From Microvelia longipes (lineage: Eukaryota > Arthropoda > Insecta > Hemiptera > Veliidae): 64,000 nucleotides of DNA. The stretch lies in NCBI GenBank assembly GCA_018340805.1, contig JACMZG010001913.1, positions 26,974,099 to 27,038,098 of the forward strand. Direction: 5' to 3'. The notes beneath the pieces are model-generated. The model worked only from the letters and a program-made list of their open reading frames with translations, did no database searches and had not been told where the DNA came from. Numbering within the stretch: the first letter of the stretch is position 1; each line of letters starts with the position of its first letter. Of this stretch, positions 32,581 to 43,501 are shown in pieces. The position numbers were made by a program, and so were the translations under genes.

Positions 32581-32881
32581 ACAGAAGAAGAGAAGCATAG
32601 AGAGTTATAAAATTCGGACGACTATTTTTGTAACGAGGCTCAAAGATTGTAAGCTTAAAGATAAGTAACTAAGCTTTAAACTGAAGCAAATAATAGAGCA
32701 TACTTTTAATTTTAGAGGCATAGTTTTGTACAACCAACTGGATAGCTTAGTCAGTTATCTTTAAAGGTTTTGGCGCATTTCCTTTGAAAAATACAGACAA
32801 AATGAGTTACGAGCAGTGCTTGACAAATTGAGTAACAGCTTAGGTTCTGAAGTATGAACCGGAACCTTAAGCAAGAAATGG

Positions 32882-33087
32882 GTTGTTAAGCACGGAAACA
32901 CGCATTCTAAATTAAATTTGCCCGACAGCGGACCACCGTGCCGGAATTATTTATTTAGTAGTTGTAAACTTAATAATGTAAAAAACTATAAAACATTATC
33001 ATTCCTATCAGGATTGTTGTTTAGCACGGAAACACGCATCCAAAGGAAATTCGCCCGACAAGCGGACCACCGCGCCAGAATTATTTT
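32882..33087. repeat. Direct repeat of about 72 bp, period 134 bp
   Basis: GCACGGAAACACGCAT (32890, 33024) and GCGGACCACCGNGCC (about 32928, 33062) occur twice in the same order and spacing. Far more GC-rich than the flanks. Confidence 0.8.
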
Positions 33088-34110
33088 ATTCTAAATTTTT
33101 GGACGAAACTGTAATGGCTTTTATTGTTTTTTAGATACTCACATCATAGAATAGTCTTAACTTTTTAACTGGTAAATGAAACCGTTCATAAAATATTGCT
33201 AATATTGTACTAATTGTGTGTTATTAAATGTCCAAGTACAGTTCATATTAAACATTTACTAAAAACAAACGAATATGTTTCAAGAGGCATAAAATTATTA
33301 AATTTTCAATAATAATTACCTATTTAAAGATCTAAATTAAAATTTAATCGAAAAAAACAGAACAAAAAATTTTGTTGATTAAATTTTACAAAATATTTTC
33401 TTGACCTTTTTAATTACGTAAGCAATAATTTCGTTTTCAGAGCCTTTATTAAATAAAAGAAGTCTTAAGGGAAACTAATTTCCCCGATTTTCCCCTCTGG
33501 GTTGGAAAGTATAAATTATTTTTCATTATGTAGATAATATTTTTAAGACACTATTTTATAATCTTTTTAAGATTGTATTGGTTATAAGAATGAACTTTTA
33601 ACGTCTAGTATAATGAAAGTTTTAATTAATACACTATGTCGGTAATTCTATTTGATTAAAAACTTGAAACATAAATATATTTATACATACATTAAAATAT
33701 AATTTAATTTTGTTTTTGGGTTTCACCCTAGATCATTCTTACTTTTTAAAATTTAATATGTTAAATAAGGGTTATTTCAACAAATTGCTATATAATAATT
33801 ACTAAGAAGACTTTATTTACTATTCTTGTGAAATATAGGAGAAAAACAATAACAGACTAATGTAAAATGAAATGATAAATGAGATAGTGTGAAATAAAAT
33901 TTTATGAAAATTTTAAAAATTAGATTAATTTTATAATTGAATTATTCTACATTAATTTTTAATTACTTACTTACACATAAATAGTTAGATTTAAGCAAAT
34001 GCAATATTATATTTTATAATTTAATAATGATTAAAAATTGAAGACTTAATTTTATAATAATTATTAATATTAATAATTTTGTAAAAATATTTTTCATAAT
34101 ATGTAACCAA
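33088..34110. other. Extremely AT-rich intergenic DNA
   Basis: No ORF, repeat or RNA signal seen. Confidence 0.5.
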
Positions 34111-34169
34111 CATAAAAATTATGAGTTTAATAACAATAGCCAATAGTTATTAAACTCTTAATTTTTATG
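34111..34169. repeat. 24-bp stem hairpin, one mismatch
   Basis: CATAAAAATTATGAGTTTAA and four more bases (34111-34134) pair with 34146-34169 with a single mismatch; 11-nt loop. Confidence 0.9.
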
Positions 34170-34379
34170 AACCTATCAGGTTCCAAGTTAGTTTAAAAAG
34201 TTTTAAAGAAGATAAAGTCATTTGTGACGTCTTGAAGTGATAAAACTTTTTTATTGATTTCTTTGTTTGAGTGCTTGACGTAGGGGAAGATATTTGCGCG
34301 AGATATTTAGAGTTTGAAAGTTACAGCGCGTGAAGATGTGCAAAGATGATGATTCGCGGGAACGATGCGACTTTTACCA

Positions 34380-34470
34380 AATCACGAAAAACGTCCTGAG
34401 GTACCCTGTCGTATAGGGTACCTCTTCCTGTCGTAGGGACGAGGTAATACTCGTCGTATTCTTTGGCATA
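34380..34470. repeat. Possible family R fragment
   Basis: Contains GAGGTACCCTGTCGTATAGG and a second GGTACCTC about 15 bases on, recalling the GTACC edge of family R. Weak. Confidence 0.35.
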
Positions 34471-34494
34471 CCTTAGGAATGTTTCTTTTCGGTG

Positions 34495-34540
34495 TTGAAT
34501 CCGATGGGTTTTACCTGCATGTAAAGCCCATCTGATTCAA
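34495..34540. repeat. 20-bp stem hairpin, two mismatches
   Basis: TTGAATCCGATGGGTTTTAC (34495-34514) pairs with GTAAAGCCCATCTGATTCAA (34521-34540) around a 6-nt loop. One changed site keeps G:T pairing. Confidence 0.88.
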
Positions 34541-36059
34541 CATATCAGATATATATGAAAACATATAAATGCATAAGAGAGAGTTTCTTCGAGGCGATTA
34601 AGCTCAATAATTCTAAACAAAAACAACAAATGTAATTAAGGAAGTAAAATTCTCAATTAACACTTGGATTCATGTCATAATTACACTAATAAATAACATT
34701 AAACCTTTTTCAAATGTAAACAACAAACATTCATTTATCGAGTAAATATTTTCTAAACATTAACTTCAAAGCTATTTCAAAATACACGTATTAGCCTTGT
34801 CTGGGTAAATACACAGATAACTGCCGAGCTTATCAAGTCGTATTTTTAATTATAGACGTATTAGCAGTTTTCAATTGCGTAATTTTCTCAATTACGTGTT
34901 TGCATTTAATGAAATCTGCACTAATCTAGTCGCAGTTGTTCATAGAAAATTGGATTTTCTCGAAAACCAAACATAGAATCAAAGCAAATCAAAAATTCAT
35001 TCACATCAAATTATTATGGTAATATTACCAGAAGTTTCCCTGTGTGATATAGGATAGTTTGCAAAGTCAACGATGGAGTTTTATTACCGTATGGAAATGA
35101 CTTGGTATGATAATTTAAAGCTTGTTATTCCGGTTGAAGAAGTTTACCTCGCGCCACCATTACATTCTACGAAGTAGTTTCAATAATACATTAAACCCAT
35201 TCATTCCTGAAGAATAAATATAGAGTGCTATTATTTTTCTGAGCAGTTAAATGGTTTCTAAGGCGAAGGCTAAGGGAATCAAAGCATTTAACTCCCGAGG
35301 GAGTTATGACTACTAACTTTCGAGAAGTTAGTTTAAAGAGAGATATAGCATTTTACTCCCAGAGTGCATACAAGATTTTATATCCAGACGTTAATGTCAT
35401 TCAATGATTGTTATATTCTTATTTTCAAACGTTTTGTTGTATTTTATTCCAATTTTTTTGGGTCGGAACCCACAAATAAATTTTGGGGATGCTGCCCCCC
35501 CCCCTCCCCAAAAAAATATTGCTCTAAACAACTTTTTTTTGTTTTGAAGTGTTTTGAAACTTTTGAAGTTTTCTCGGTGTAAGTTTGACAACACTTTTTA
35601 ACATAAATACATTTTCGGATTTTAGAAAAGATTTGGTCAAAACCAAATCATCTTACTGAATTTGAAAGATTCTAACCTGGTGATGAGAGGTTAGAGGCAA
35701 TTGTTTGTAAAGATACGGAGCTAGGATAAATATATGTATATAGTTTTTAATTTACACGAAAAGACAACATAATTTCACATGCCGAACATGAATATCATCA
35801 TTTAACAAAAAAAAAATGATGACAACCCCAATTGACAAGAAGGTATTATTTTATTTAATTCTAGGTTGTTTTTATTTTTTGTCTCAAGTGTTTCATTAAA
35901 TTTTTGACTTAAAGGTGTTTATGGTTGCCCCTTAATAACCCCTTTTGAATAACAGTTGCTACAATAATGATGAGAGAAGAGGTGTTCTGACATGTATATA
36001 TATGGAAGAAGGCTTAAAAAAAAAGACAGCAATTCAATACAGTTGCTGAATACAGCAGT
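34541..36059. other. Intergenic, no gene seen
   Basis: The apparent ORFs at 35364-35594 overlap on opposite strands across a C9 run and have no family motif. Confidence 0.5.
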
Positions 36060-36131
36060 CCAATAAGTGAAATGAAACTTATTGGACAGCTTATTGCTTC
36101 TATTCAACGATCGGGGTCGTCATCAGGGTAA
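36060..36131 (-). ncRNA. Hammerhead-like motif, possible Penelope remnant
   Basis: The minus strand has CCCTGATGACGACCCCGATC followed by GTTGAATAG: CTGATGA core, a short pairing CGA/TCG stem II, but TTGAA in place of GAAA. Next to it is an inverted repeat TCCAATAAG...CTTATTGGA (36061-36088). Penelope-like elements often carry hammerheads in this context. If so, this copy looks inactive. Confidence 0.35.
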
Positions 36132-36569
36132 AAGTAGTTATTTAAAAAATAAACAACTAGAACTAACAAAATATAAATATCTTTAATTTCAATTTTCAGC
36201 AAGCCAAAAGGAACCCATAAAAGAATGTTTTACAAAAAGTATTATATTTTCATCATTATTAAATATTTAATTTTATGGAGAGGGGTTATTTTCTATGTGA
36301 CTTAGCACGCAAATTTTACACTTTCTAAAGCTACAAATATAAAAAAATATAGTTTAGACTATCTTTAAACTAAATTTTCTTGGTATATCATTGTACACAC
36401 ATGTAATCATCTTTCTTGCGGTGTTCTTGCGTCCTCCCTGATTAGTAGAAGGGAAGGATGGAAAATTTAAGAATCTAATAGGGAGCGACGAGAGCATAAA
36501 GTTCCAGACCCACAGTTCTGGACGTTCGAACTATCAATTTTGTTAGATATAAAAAACCACAACCAGTCT

Positions 36570-36930
36570 TGACTTAATATTTATTAGACAAAAAGCATTC
36601 ATAAGAATAATTCTTAATAAAAAAACCACGGAACACACAGAAGGTTTGTTTAAGAAACTGTTTATCATGACTCTTGAGCAAGCTTATGACTATAAATGCC
36701 TAGTACGTCTTAGAGAAGGAAAACACGACTTAAAAAAAATAGATCATGAAGCTCACACAAGAAGCTTAGCTAAAGGATTGTATGCGTCTGTAGTTTGCAG
36801 AACATCTATGGCTCAACGGCATTGGTCTTACCGGGCGGGCAGTTAACCTGTACAATAAACTACCTCCTGAACTTCAAAGCACAGACTCCAAAATAAACAC
36901 TTTTAAAATAATCTAAAAAAACACTTATTA
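36570..36930 (+). pseudogene. C-terminus of a CR1/Jockey-like reverse transcriptase
   Basis: In one frame, RQKAFIRIILNKK...HTEGLFKKLFIMTLEQAYDYKC resembles the LFKKLNILTL-type C-terminal block. After a 1-base shift near 36810, GIGLTGRAVNLYNKLPPELQ gives the typical YNKLP ending. No catalytic domain remains. Confidence 0.7.
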
Positions 36931-37254
36931 GAATAAAATAATATTTCTAAATTTGTTTTTATCTATTCATTATTTATTATCTATTATTATTATCACATTT
37001 ATTATTCTTATTTTTCATATTAACAAACACCTTTAACACTAAATCACCAAATCCACAAATTATTTATTTATTATTTATTTTTTTTACAAAATATTAAAAC
37101 TATACTTATTTCTCATACTATAATCCATAATTGAATACACTTAATAATCATCATAAAAACATATGAAACTAATTATCTATCATATAATTATATGTAGGTT
37201 TAGTAAAACTATTTTAACAAAATTCTACAAATCAAGATAAGATTAAAAATAAGT

Positions 37255-37365
37255 TTTCTTTTCTCTCTCTGTCTCTCATTATCTATCTCTCTCTCTCTCT
37301 TTATCTATCTCTCTCTCTCTCTTTATCTATATCTCTCTCTCTCTCTATCTATCTCCCCTAATAAT
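37255..37365. repeat. CT/CTAT microsatellite
   Basis: Runs of TCTCTCTC alternate with TATCTATC units. Confidence 0.92.
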
Positions 37366-37532
37366 AATATATGTAGCCAGAAAATCATTAGCTAGATATA
37401 AGATGACTCCCTCTCCGCAGCACAAGGCGTAAGCTTTTTAGCGGAGAGGTAACCTATGTAAAATATAACTTGCTATGTATTATTGTTGATATATTATTTA
37501 ATAAAGGTATTTATAAAAAAAAAAAAAAAAAA

Positions 37533-38034
37533 TGTCATCGCTAGCAGGCGGGACAGCACTCGAGATCTTAACTAATAATGTTGCATCAGGACAAGCACTT
37601 TGAAAGTCCCATCTTTAGAGCCATTTCCTTGCTAGAAAATATTTCTTTTCCAGCAAGTAACTTTTGCTAATTAGAACCTGTAAGTGTTACTACTCAGAAT
37701 ATAAAGCAAGAAAATAATAGTTTAGCAAGACATCGAGCATTCCAAACAGAATTTGCGGAACTCCACACGAAAATTAGTAAAGCATAATTTATACATTATT
37801 ATGAATTAACTCAATCAATGTATACTTATTACACTTTCATTAGCCTTTATACCATCCATTTTATTTCACAACTAGTACACGGTAGCATAATGTGCAATAT
37901 ATTGTACATAATAAGAATCAGTTTAAGGCACAGAAATGTAGTATGGAGACACAGAATAGTGTGTAGACACACACAAATATTAACTGTAAATAATACTTTA
38001 CCTTTATATTTCCATTAGACATTTTTTGTTTATA
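37533..38034. other. Intergenic, no gene seen
   Basis: Unstructured flank between the non-LTR fragment and the BEL element. Confidence 0.5.
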
Positions 38035-38039
38035 GATGC
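38035..38039. repeat. BEL target-site duplication, left (GATGC)
   Basis: Identical to 46648-46652. Confidence 0.9.
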
Positions 38040-39299
38040 TGTTTAGGTTTTTATAAATCCCTTGTTTGTATTTATTATTTCATTGATTTTTTGTAAGGAA
38101 TTTATCTTTCATTTATTTTGAAATATTGTCACTGGGTGAGGTCAAAGTTTATTTACTTTCTTTAATCTCTCAAATTAAATTGAACCTTTGTTGTCTTTAT
38201 TTACTTTCTTCTAACTTGTTTAATATATTTTTTCCTTTTTACTTTTTTCACTCTACATTAAACTGTCACAATGATTCATAATATATTTTATCCCTTCCAT
38301 TCATTAACCTTTCCTTTATGCAGTCTATCAAAAGATGAGTCTGAGTTATGCAGCCAACAAAATGTGACCAGTTTATAAGACCTATTTTAGACCATTTTTT
38401 TTACCTTTAACTTTTTAGTCAAGTGCAATATTAATTTAGTATAGTCTGTCAAGTTTAATCTTAAATGTACTGAAGTTGTGTGGTGTAGTTCATTACCGGT
38501 AATTTGGAGTTTTAAAGGGAACTTACTTACCTGACAGTTTTAAGGACTTTTGGATCCACTCAGAGAATTTCTTATGTGGTTTGTCAGCAACTTTAACTCT
38601 TTATCATCTTCAGCTTCATTCTTATTCAGGTGTGCTCTTTCCAGTTTTATTAGTTCATAGTTAACATCAGATCTGATTTTTCATACTTGCAACCACCTTT
38701 TAAAATTTTATATGCTGCCTCATCATCAGTTTGTTCTTCGACCTAATGTTCCCTTCCTATTATAATAATTTAAAAAACACTACACACAAACAATTTTTTT
38801 ATGCTTTCTTCTTATGATTTGCTCTCTCTATCTCTTATAATTTTATTCCTTTTTTTTGGCTTATTTAATGCTTATTTTTATTTACATAATGACACTTATA
38901 AACAATATAGTTAATAATTATTTCCTATCTCTTGAGACCTCATTCCTGCATAAGTTTTTTTATTGTTATCGGGAGAAATCTTAATTTTGATTATTTGGTC
39001 AAGACATTAAATTTTCTTTTAATTAACAGCTTTTTTCTTTGTATTCATTTTAATATTCTATGATAGTCCTTTTCAGGACTCAGAATATTCCTCTTGATTT
39101 ATTTAAAGTATTTATTTTTTGCTTAAAGATCTTTTATGATTTTGTCATTAATTATTTTAATCTTAAATACAGTCCTCAAATATTCTTTTTATAATTTTTG
39201 ACTTTCTTATTTATTTTTACCTTGTTTTAAAATCAGCCCTAGATATTTAGTTAAGGTTGTGCTGGGACTTGAATGGACAAGTCTCCCCTTTGCTTAACA
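38040..39299 (+). repeat. BEL 5' LTR
   Basis: TGTTTAGG...CTTAACA, 1260 bp. It pairs with 45395-46647; about 15 differences noticed, mostly 1-2 base indels in T or A runs, plus a few substitutions (for example CTATGATA versus CTATTATA). Confidence 0.93.
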
Positions 39300-39307
39300 C
39301 AATTTGT

Positions 39308-39325
39308 TGGTCCTTCGAGCCGGAT
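39308..39325 (+). promoter_or_regulatory. BEL primer binding site, tRNA-Tyr type
   Basis: TGGTCCTTCGAGCCGGAT, 8 bases after the LTR, is complementary to the 3' end (with CCA) of insect tRNA-Tyr. The assignment is from memory of the Drosophila tRNA-Tyr acceptor and T arm. Confidence 0.8.
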
Positions 39326-39875
39326 TTTTTACCTGATTTTTCAAATTTATTTAACTGTATTTTTTACCTAAAAAGAATTTAATGTCTTGTATGCTCAACT
39401 TTAATTTTTGTTTTTATTATTTGATTTTTATACTTGATTTAATAACTTGCACTTATAATAATACTTTATTATTTATGCCTTTATTTTTTTTGTGAATATT
39501 ATTCCATTTACAATTACCTTTTTAGAATTTTATGATTTCAGGCTTAGCTATTTTTTATACATTGAGCTTAATTTAAATTTTTATTGGCTTACTTGACCAA
39601 ATATGTCTTAATCATGTATGACTTAATGTTAGATCAATACTTATTTTTAGATGAGTATTTTCTTCTTTAGATCAATACCTTATTTTTTTTGGATCAACTA
39701 TAATTATTTTTTATGATCAATTATTATCAGACCAAACATTTTTTTTACTTACTAGATCTGCTATTACTTCTTTAGATCTATTATTACTGTTGTTTTCTGT
39801 GAGAACAATTTTTTGGTTATTCTTACTTTTATTATCTTATTTTAAATTTTATTTAGGAAACTTAATTACCTCATC
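39326..39875 (+). other. BEL leader (5' UTR)
   Basis: 550 bp of T-rich non-coding sequence between the primer binding site and the Gag ATG. It has repeated short GATCAATA-type motifs (39630-39770). No ORF. Confidence 0.6.
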
Positions 39876-41480
39876 ATGGATTCATATGATAAATCTTTTT
39901 TGTTATTAAAATCTAGATTTGATTCTTGCATTAATGAAATATCTTCCATTTATAAGTTTTCTAAGAACCTTAATCCTAAAGATCAATTTCAACTTAATAC
40001 TTTTAATGGGATGGTAACACAACTTAATACTATATCTAGTGAGTTAGATCGAGTCTATGATGAGTTAACAGTACTTTGTCTCTCTTACCTTCTGAACCTG
40101 AACAGGTAGAAGAGGGCAAGGACCAAACCCCACCAAGAAGATTCTTTCCTAGTCAAGAAGATAAAAATTTTATATTTAATGCTAGAAGTCAGCGTTATTA
40201 TGTATTTGGTGTTGCTCAGCAGTTAGAAGTGAAGGCTTCTCCTAAGTCTCCACCACCTAAGAAGCAAGAAATAGTTTTTTCTCCAGCTGATATTACCTTA
40301 GCTATTAAAGAAGCTACAGCTACAGCTGCGGCAGCCGCAGTTGCCGCTGCTAACCAAGCACTTTTAGAGAGTACTATGAAAAATGACTCTTCTGTGCGTC
40401 TACCTAAAATTGAAATACCTCCTTTTTCAGGTGCTTCTTTACATGATTGGCCTGCATTTCGAGATTCCTTTACGACTTTGGTTTAAATCGTGATAAATTG
40501 ACCGACATTGAGAAATTTATTTTTTAAATAAGTCTTTAAGTGGACCTGCTAAATCTTTGATAAAACATATCAAAGTTAGCGATGAGAACTTTGATCAGGC
40601 TTGGAAACTTTTATTAAAACATTATGATAGTAAGAGGAAGATAGCATCATTTTACCTTAATGAGATCATGAACTTTAACCAACATAAAGGGAAACCTACT
40701 GCTTCCTCTCTCAAATCGTTTCTTCTCACAGTATCGGAAAGTGTGACTGCGTTCAACAATTTGGAAATTCCTGATAAGGCTTCTTTCATCCTTTTTGAGT
40801 TAGCTATTAAACATTTAGATGCTACTACTCGAGAAGCATTTGAAATAGAAAATGCCAAAAATACCTTTTCCTACCTTTCAATCATTACATAATTTCGTAG
40901 AAGAACGTTATCTTGCTGTTGCGTTGATAGATGAAGATACCACAAAACCTGATCATAGTCATAATAAACCAACACCTACTATATCAAGCCCAAACAAGTT
41001 TCAACCTTCTACCAAGTCTAAGGATAATCTTAGCTCATCTAAACATGTACTTTTGACCAATGCTAAGCCAAATAATAATAAATCTAATAATTCTAGACCT
41101 ATTCACAAACCTTCAACCGGGAAATCTGTTGTACCTGAAAACATTTCCTCTAGACCTATCCAACAGAAAAGCCCATTGACCTGCTATATCTGTAACCAAT
41201 CACATATCTTAAGGCAGTGTCCTACCTTTTTAAAGGCCTCACCTAATGAACGGTTTAAGCTTCTGAAGGATTTTACTGGATGCCGGAATTGTTTGCATCT
41301 TTATCATAAAACACCTCAGTGCAAATCAACCTTTCGGTGTTTGGAATGCAAAAAACAACATAGTACTTTACTTCACTTGCCATCAATGTCTGGTAATGGT
41401 CATAACCAACCTGACCCACCTCCGTCTGTTCCTGTAACATCACATGTTAATTCCACTCAGTCTGCTGGTATCGCGTGCGC
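39876..41480 (+). pseudogene. BEL Gag
   Basis: Starts at ATG 39876 (MDSYDKSFLLLKSRFD), shifts frame near 40080, and continues with an Ala-rich stretch (ATATAAAAAVAAANQ) and the Pao-type Gag core LPKIEIPPFSGASLHDWPAF (40402-40461). More shifts occur at about 40480-40556 and 40855-40890. The C-terminus has Cys/His knuckles: CYICNQSHILRQC, then CRNCLHLYHKTPQC and CLECKKQHSTLLH (41182-41370). This forms the virus-like particle and binds RNA. All breaks look like single-base indels. Confidence 0.85.
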
Positions 41481-43500
41481 TTTGGTTAATAGAGATGTTA
41501 TTTTAGGCACCATGCTGGCTCAGATCAAAGACCACAATGGGCAATATCAACCAGTTCGTGTTGTTGTTGACTGTGGAAGCCAAGTTTCTCTCATTACTGA
41601 GAAATGTGTTGCTAGGTTAGGACTACCTGTCAAAGGCTCAACCTCAACTATTCGTGGAGTTAATTCATCATCGATGTCAACGGGGGAAAAGTTGATTGTA
41701 TTTTGAGACCGCATTCTAAAAAACATCCTCAGCTTCTATTAGAAGTTGATACTGTTACCTTCTTTGATTATGTCTTACCTCAAACACCTATACCTGCCAC
41801 TATTCGGGATCAATATCTTAATTACGACCTAGCAGATCCAGACTTCTGGAAACCTAATGAAATAGACCTATTACTGGCTGCTGATATCTATTGTGATATT
41901 GTTAAAGGTGCTCCTTTCAGTGTTGGGGATGGAGCTCCACATTTAATTGAAACTTCTTTTGGTCACATCATCATGGGCAAAAGTCTGGACCTGTTTCTCT
42001 TTTGCTTACATCGGCTGAAGAAGACCTAACATCCATCATTCACAAATTTTGGGAGACCGAAGAAGTCAATGTACCTTATTCTAAGTTATCCACTGAAGAT
42101 CAACTCTGTGAAGACCACTTTGAGTCTACACATTATCGAACCCCTGAGGGTAGATATGTGCTAGCATTACCTTTTAAATCGGGATCGCCTCCACCAAATT
42201 TTGGTGCTTCTAAACCATCAGCTCTTAAACGCTTTTTAAACCTAGAACAAAAATTATTAAAAGATCAAAAGTTACGGGAAGACTATTGCCAATTTATGTC
42301 TGATTACATTACCTTGGGACATATGTCAAAGGTACCTGAAGCTGATCCGAATGGTTACTTCATTCCACATCATGCTGTGTACAAGTCAGATCTACAAGAG
42401 CAAAAAATTAGGGTTGTTTTCGACGCCTCTGCTCGAACTAGTCAGGGTTCTTTAAATGACCATGTGTTAGTTGGACCGAAGTTGCAGAGTGACATAGGAG
42501 ATATTGTCCTCCGTTTTAGACGTCATCGTATAGCGTTTACATGTGACATCGTTAAGATGTATCGACAAATAGATATCGACCCATCACATCGCATTTATCA
42601 ACAGATATTGTGGCGTTTGAACCATCTGACGAAATTGATGTTTACCAGTTGAATACCGTAACTTATGGCGTTCGGAGCTCTCCTTATCAAGCCATAAAGA
42701 CCTTACATACGTTGGCTAATGATGAAGGCCATCGTTATCCTCTTGCTAAAATTATTTAGAACAAGATATGTACTTAGATGATGCGGCTTCGGGGTCATCT
42801 TCTACATCCAGTGCTCTGGAAACCAAAACTCAACTTGTCAATCTTCTATCTAGTGGTGGCTTTCAGCTTAGTAAATGGGCCAGCAATTCAGTAGCTCTTC
42901 TTGAAGAACCTGATGCTGCCTCTCAAAATACACCTATTGACCTGTCCGGGAGTGCTGTAAAGATTTTAGGCTTGGGCTGGAATCCTCATCAGATATGTTT
43001 TCTTATTTATTTCAACTATTGATCCTGTTTACACCAAAAGATCAATCCTGTCAGCTATGGGAAGTTATATGATCCTCTTGGATATTTAGGACCTACCATT
43101 TTTCTCGCTAAATGTATCCTCCAAGAAACGTGGAAGTTAACCCTTGGATGGGATGACACCATACCTGATTCTTTAAAGAATGTTTGGTTGGCATTCTTAG
43201 AAGAACTACCTCTATTATCTCAGATCAAAATACCTAGGTTTTTAGATCACACAGACCAATCGTCTTTTCAACTATTTGGCTTCTGTGACGCTTCATCAAA
43301 GGGCTGCTGTGCTTCTTTTTATCTACTCATCAAACAACCGGATAATACCTCCTCAATTTATCTGCTGAAAAGCAAGACAAGACTTGCTCCTATCAAGGCA
43401 CTTACGATACCGCGGCTTGAACTTGTTGCCAGCTTACTGCTTGCTCAACTGTATAAATCTTTATTTAACTTTTACAGTGTTTTATTGTTGAGAAAGTTAC
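41481..43500 (+). pseudogene. BEL protease, reverse transcriptase and RNase H
   Basis: Protease: VVVDCGSQVSLITE (41562-41603), DCG where many relatives have DSG. RT: the DUF1759/peptidase-linked region, then NGYFIPHHAVYK, RVVFDASART, AFTCDIVKMYRQIDID (first Asp, about 42535) and MYLDDAASG (42769), the YXDD box. RNase H: FGFCDASSKGC (first Asp, 43267), IPRLELVASLL (Glu, 43406) and FTDSSIDLTW (Asp) just past the next shift. Frame breaks at about 41703, 42002, 42640, 42755, 43000-43187 and 43502. Confidence 0.88.
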
Positions 43501-43501
43501 T

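Larger units (their letters stand above)
31078..32610 (-). mobile_element. Decayed Jockey/CR1-like non-LTR fragment
   Basis: Reading leftward: endonuclease remnant (32580-32085), RT thumb and C-terminus (31854 to about 31300), and an AAATAAATAAAT-type tail near 31080-31095. The RT fingers and palm are missing between 32085 and 31854, so there is an internal deletion. Several frameshifts. Confidence 0.75.
36570..37532 (+). mobile_element. 5'-truncated non-LTR fragment with poly(A)
   Basis: C-terminal RT coding (36570-36930), a long AT-rich 3' UTR that includes a CT microsatellite (37255-37365), AATAAAGG at about 37499 and a poly(A) of about 17-18 bases ending near 37532. No clear target-site duplication was found. 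Confidence 0.65.

Noticed and set aside
35364..35594. Overlapping ORFs on both strands with a Pro or Gly run
   Set aside because: Driven by a C9 run and AT-rich sequence; no family motif and no conservation visible.
39326..39875. BEL leader as a possible extra gene
   Set aside because: No ORF and the position between primer binding site and Gag explains it.
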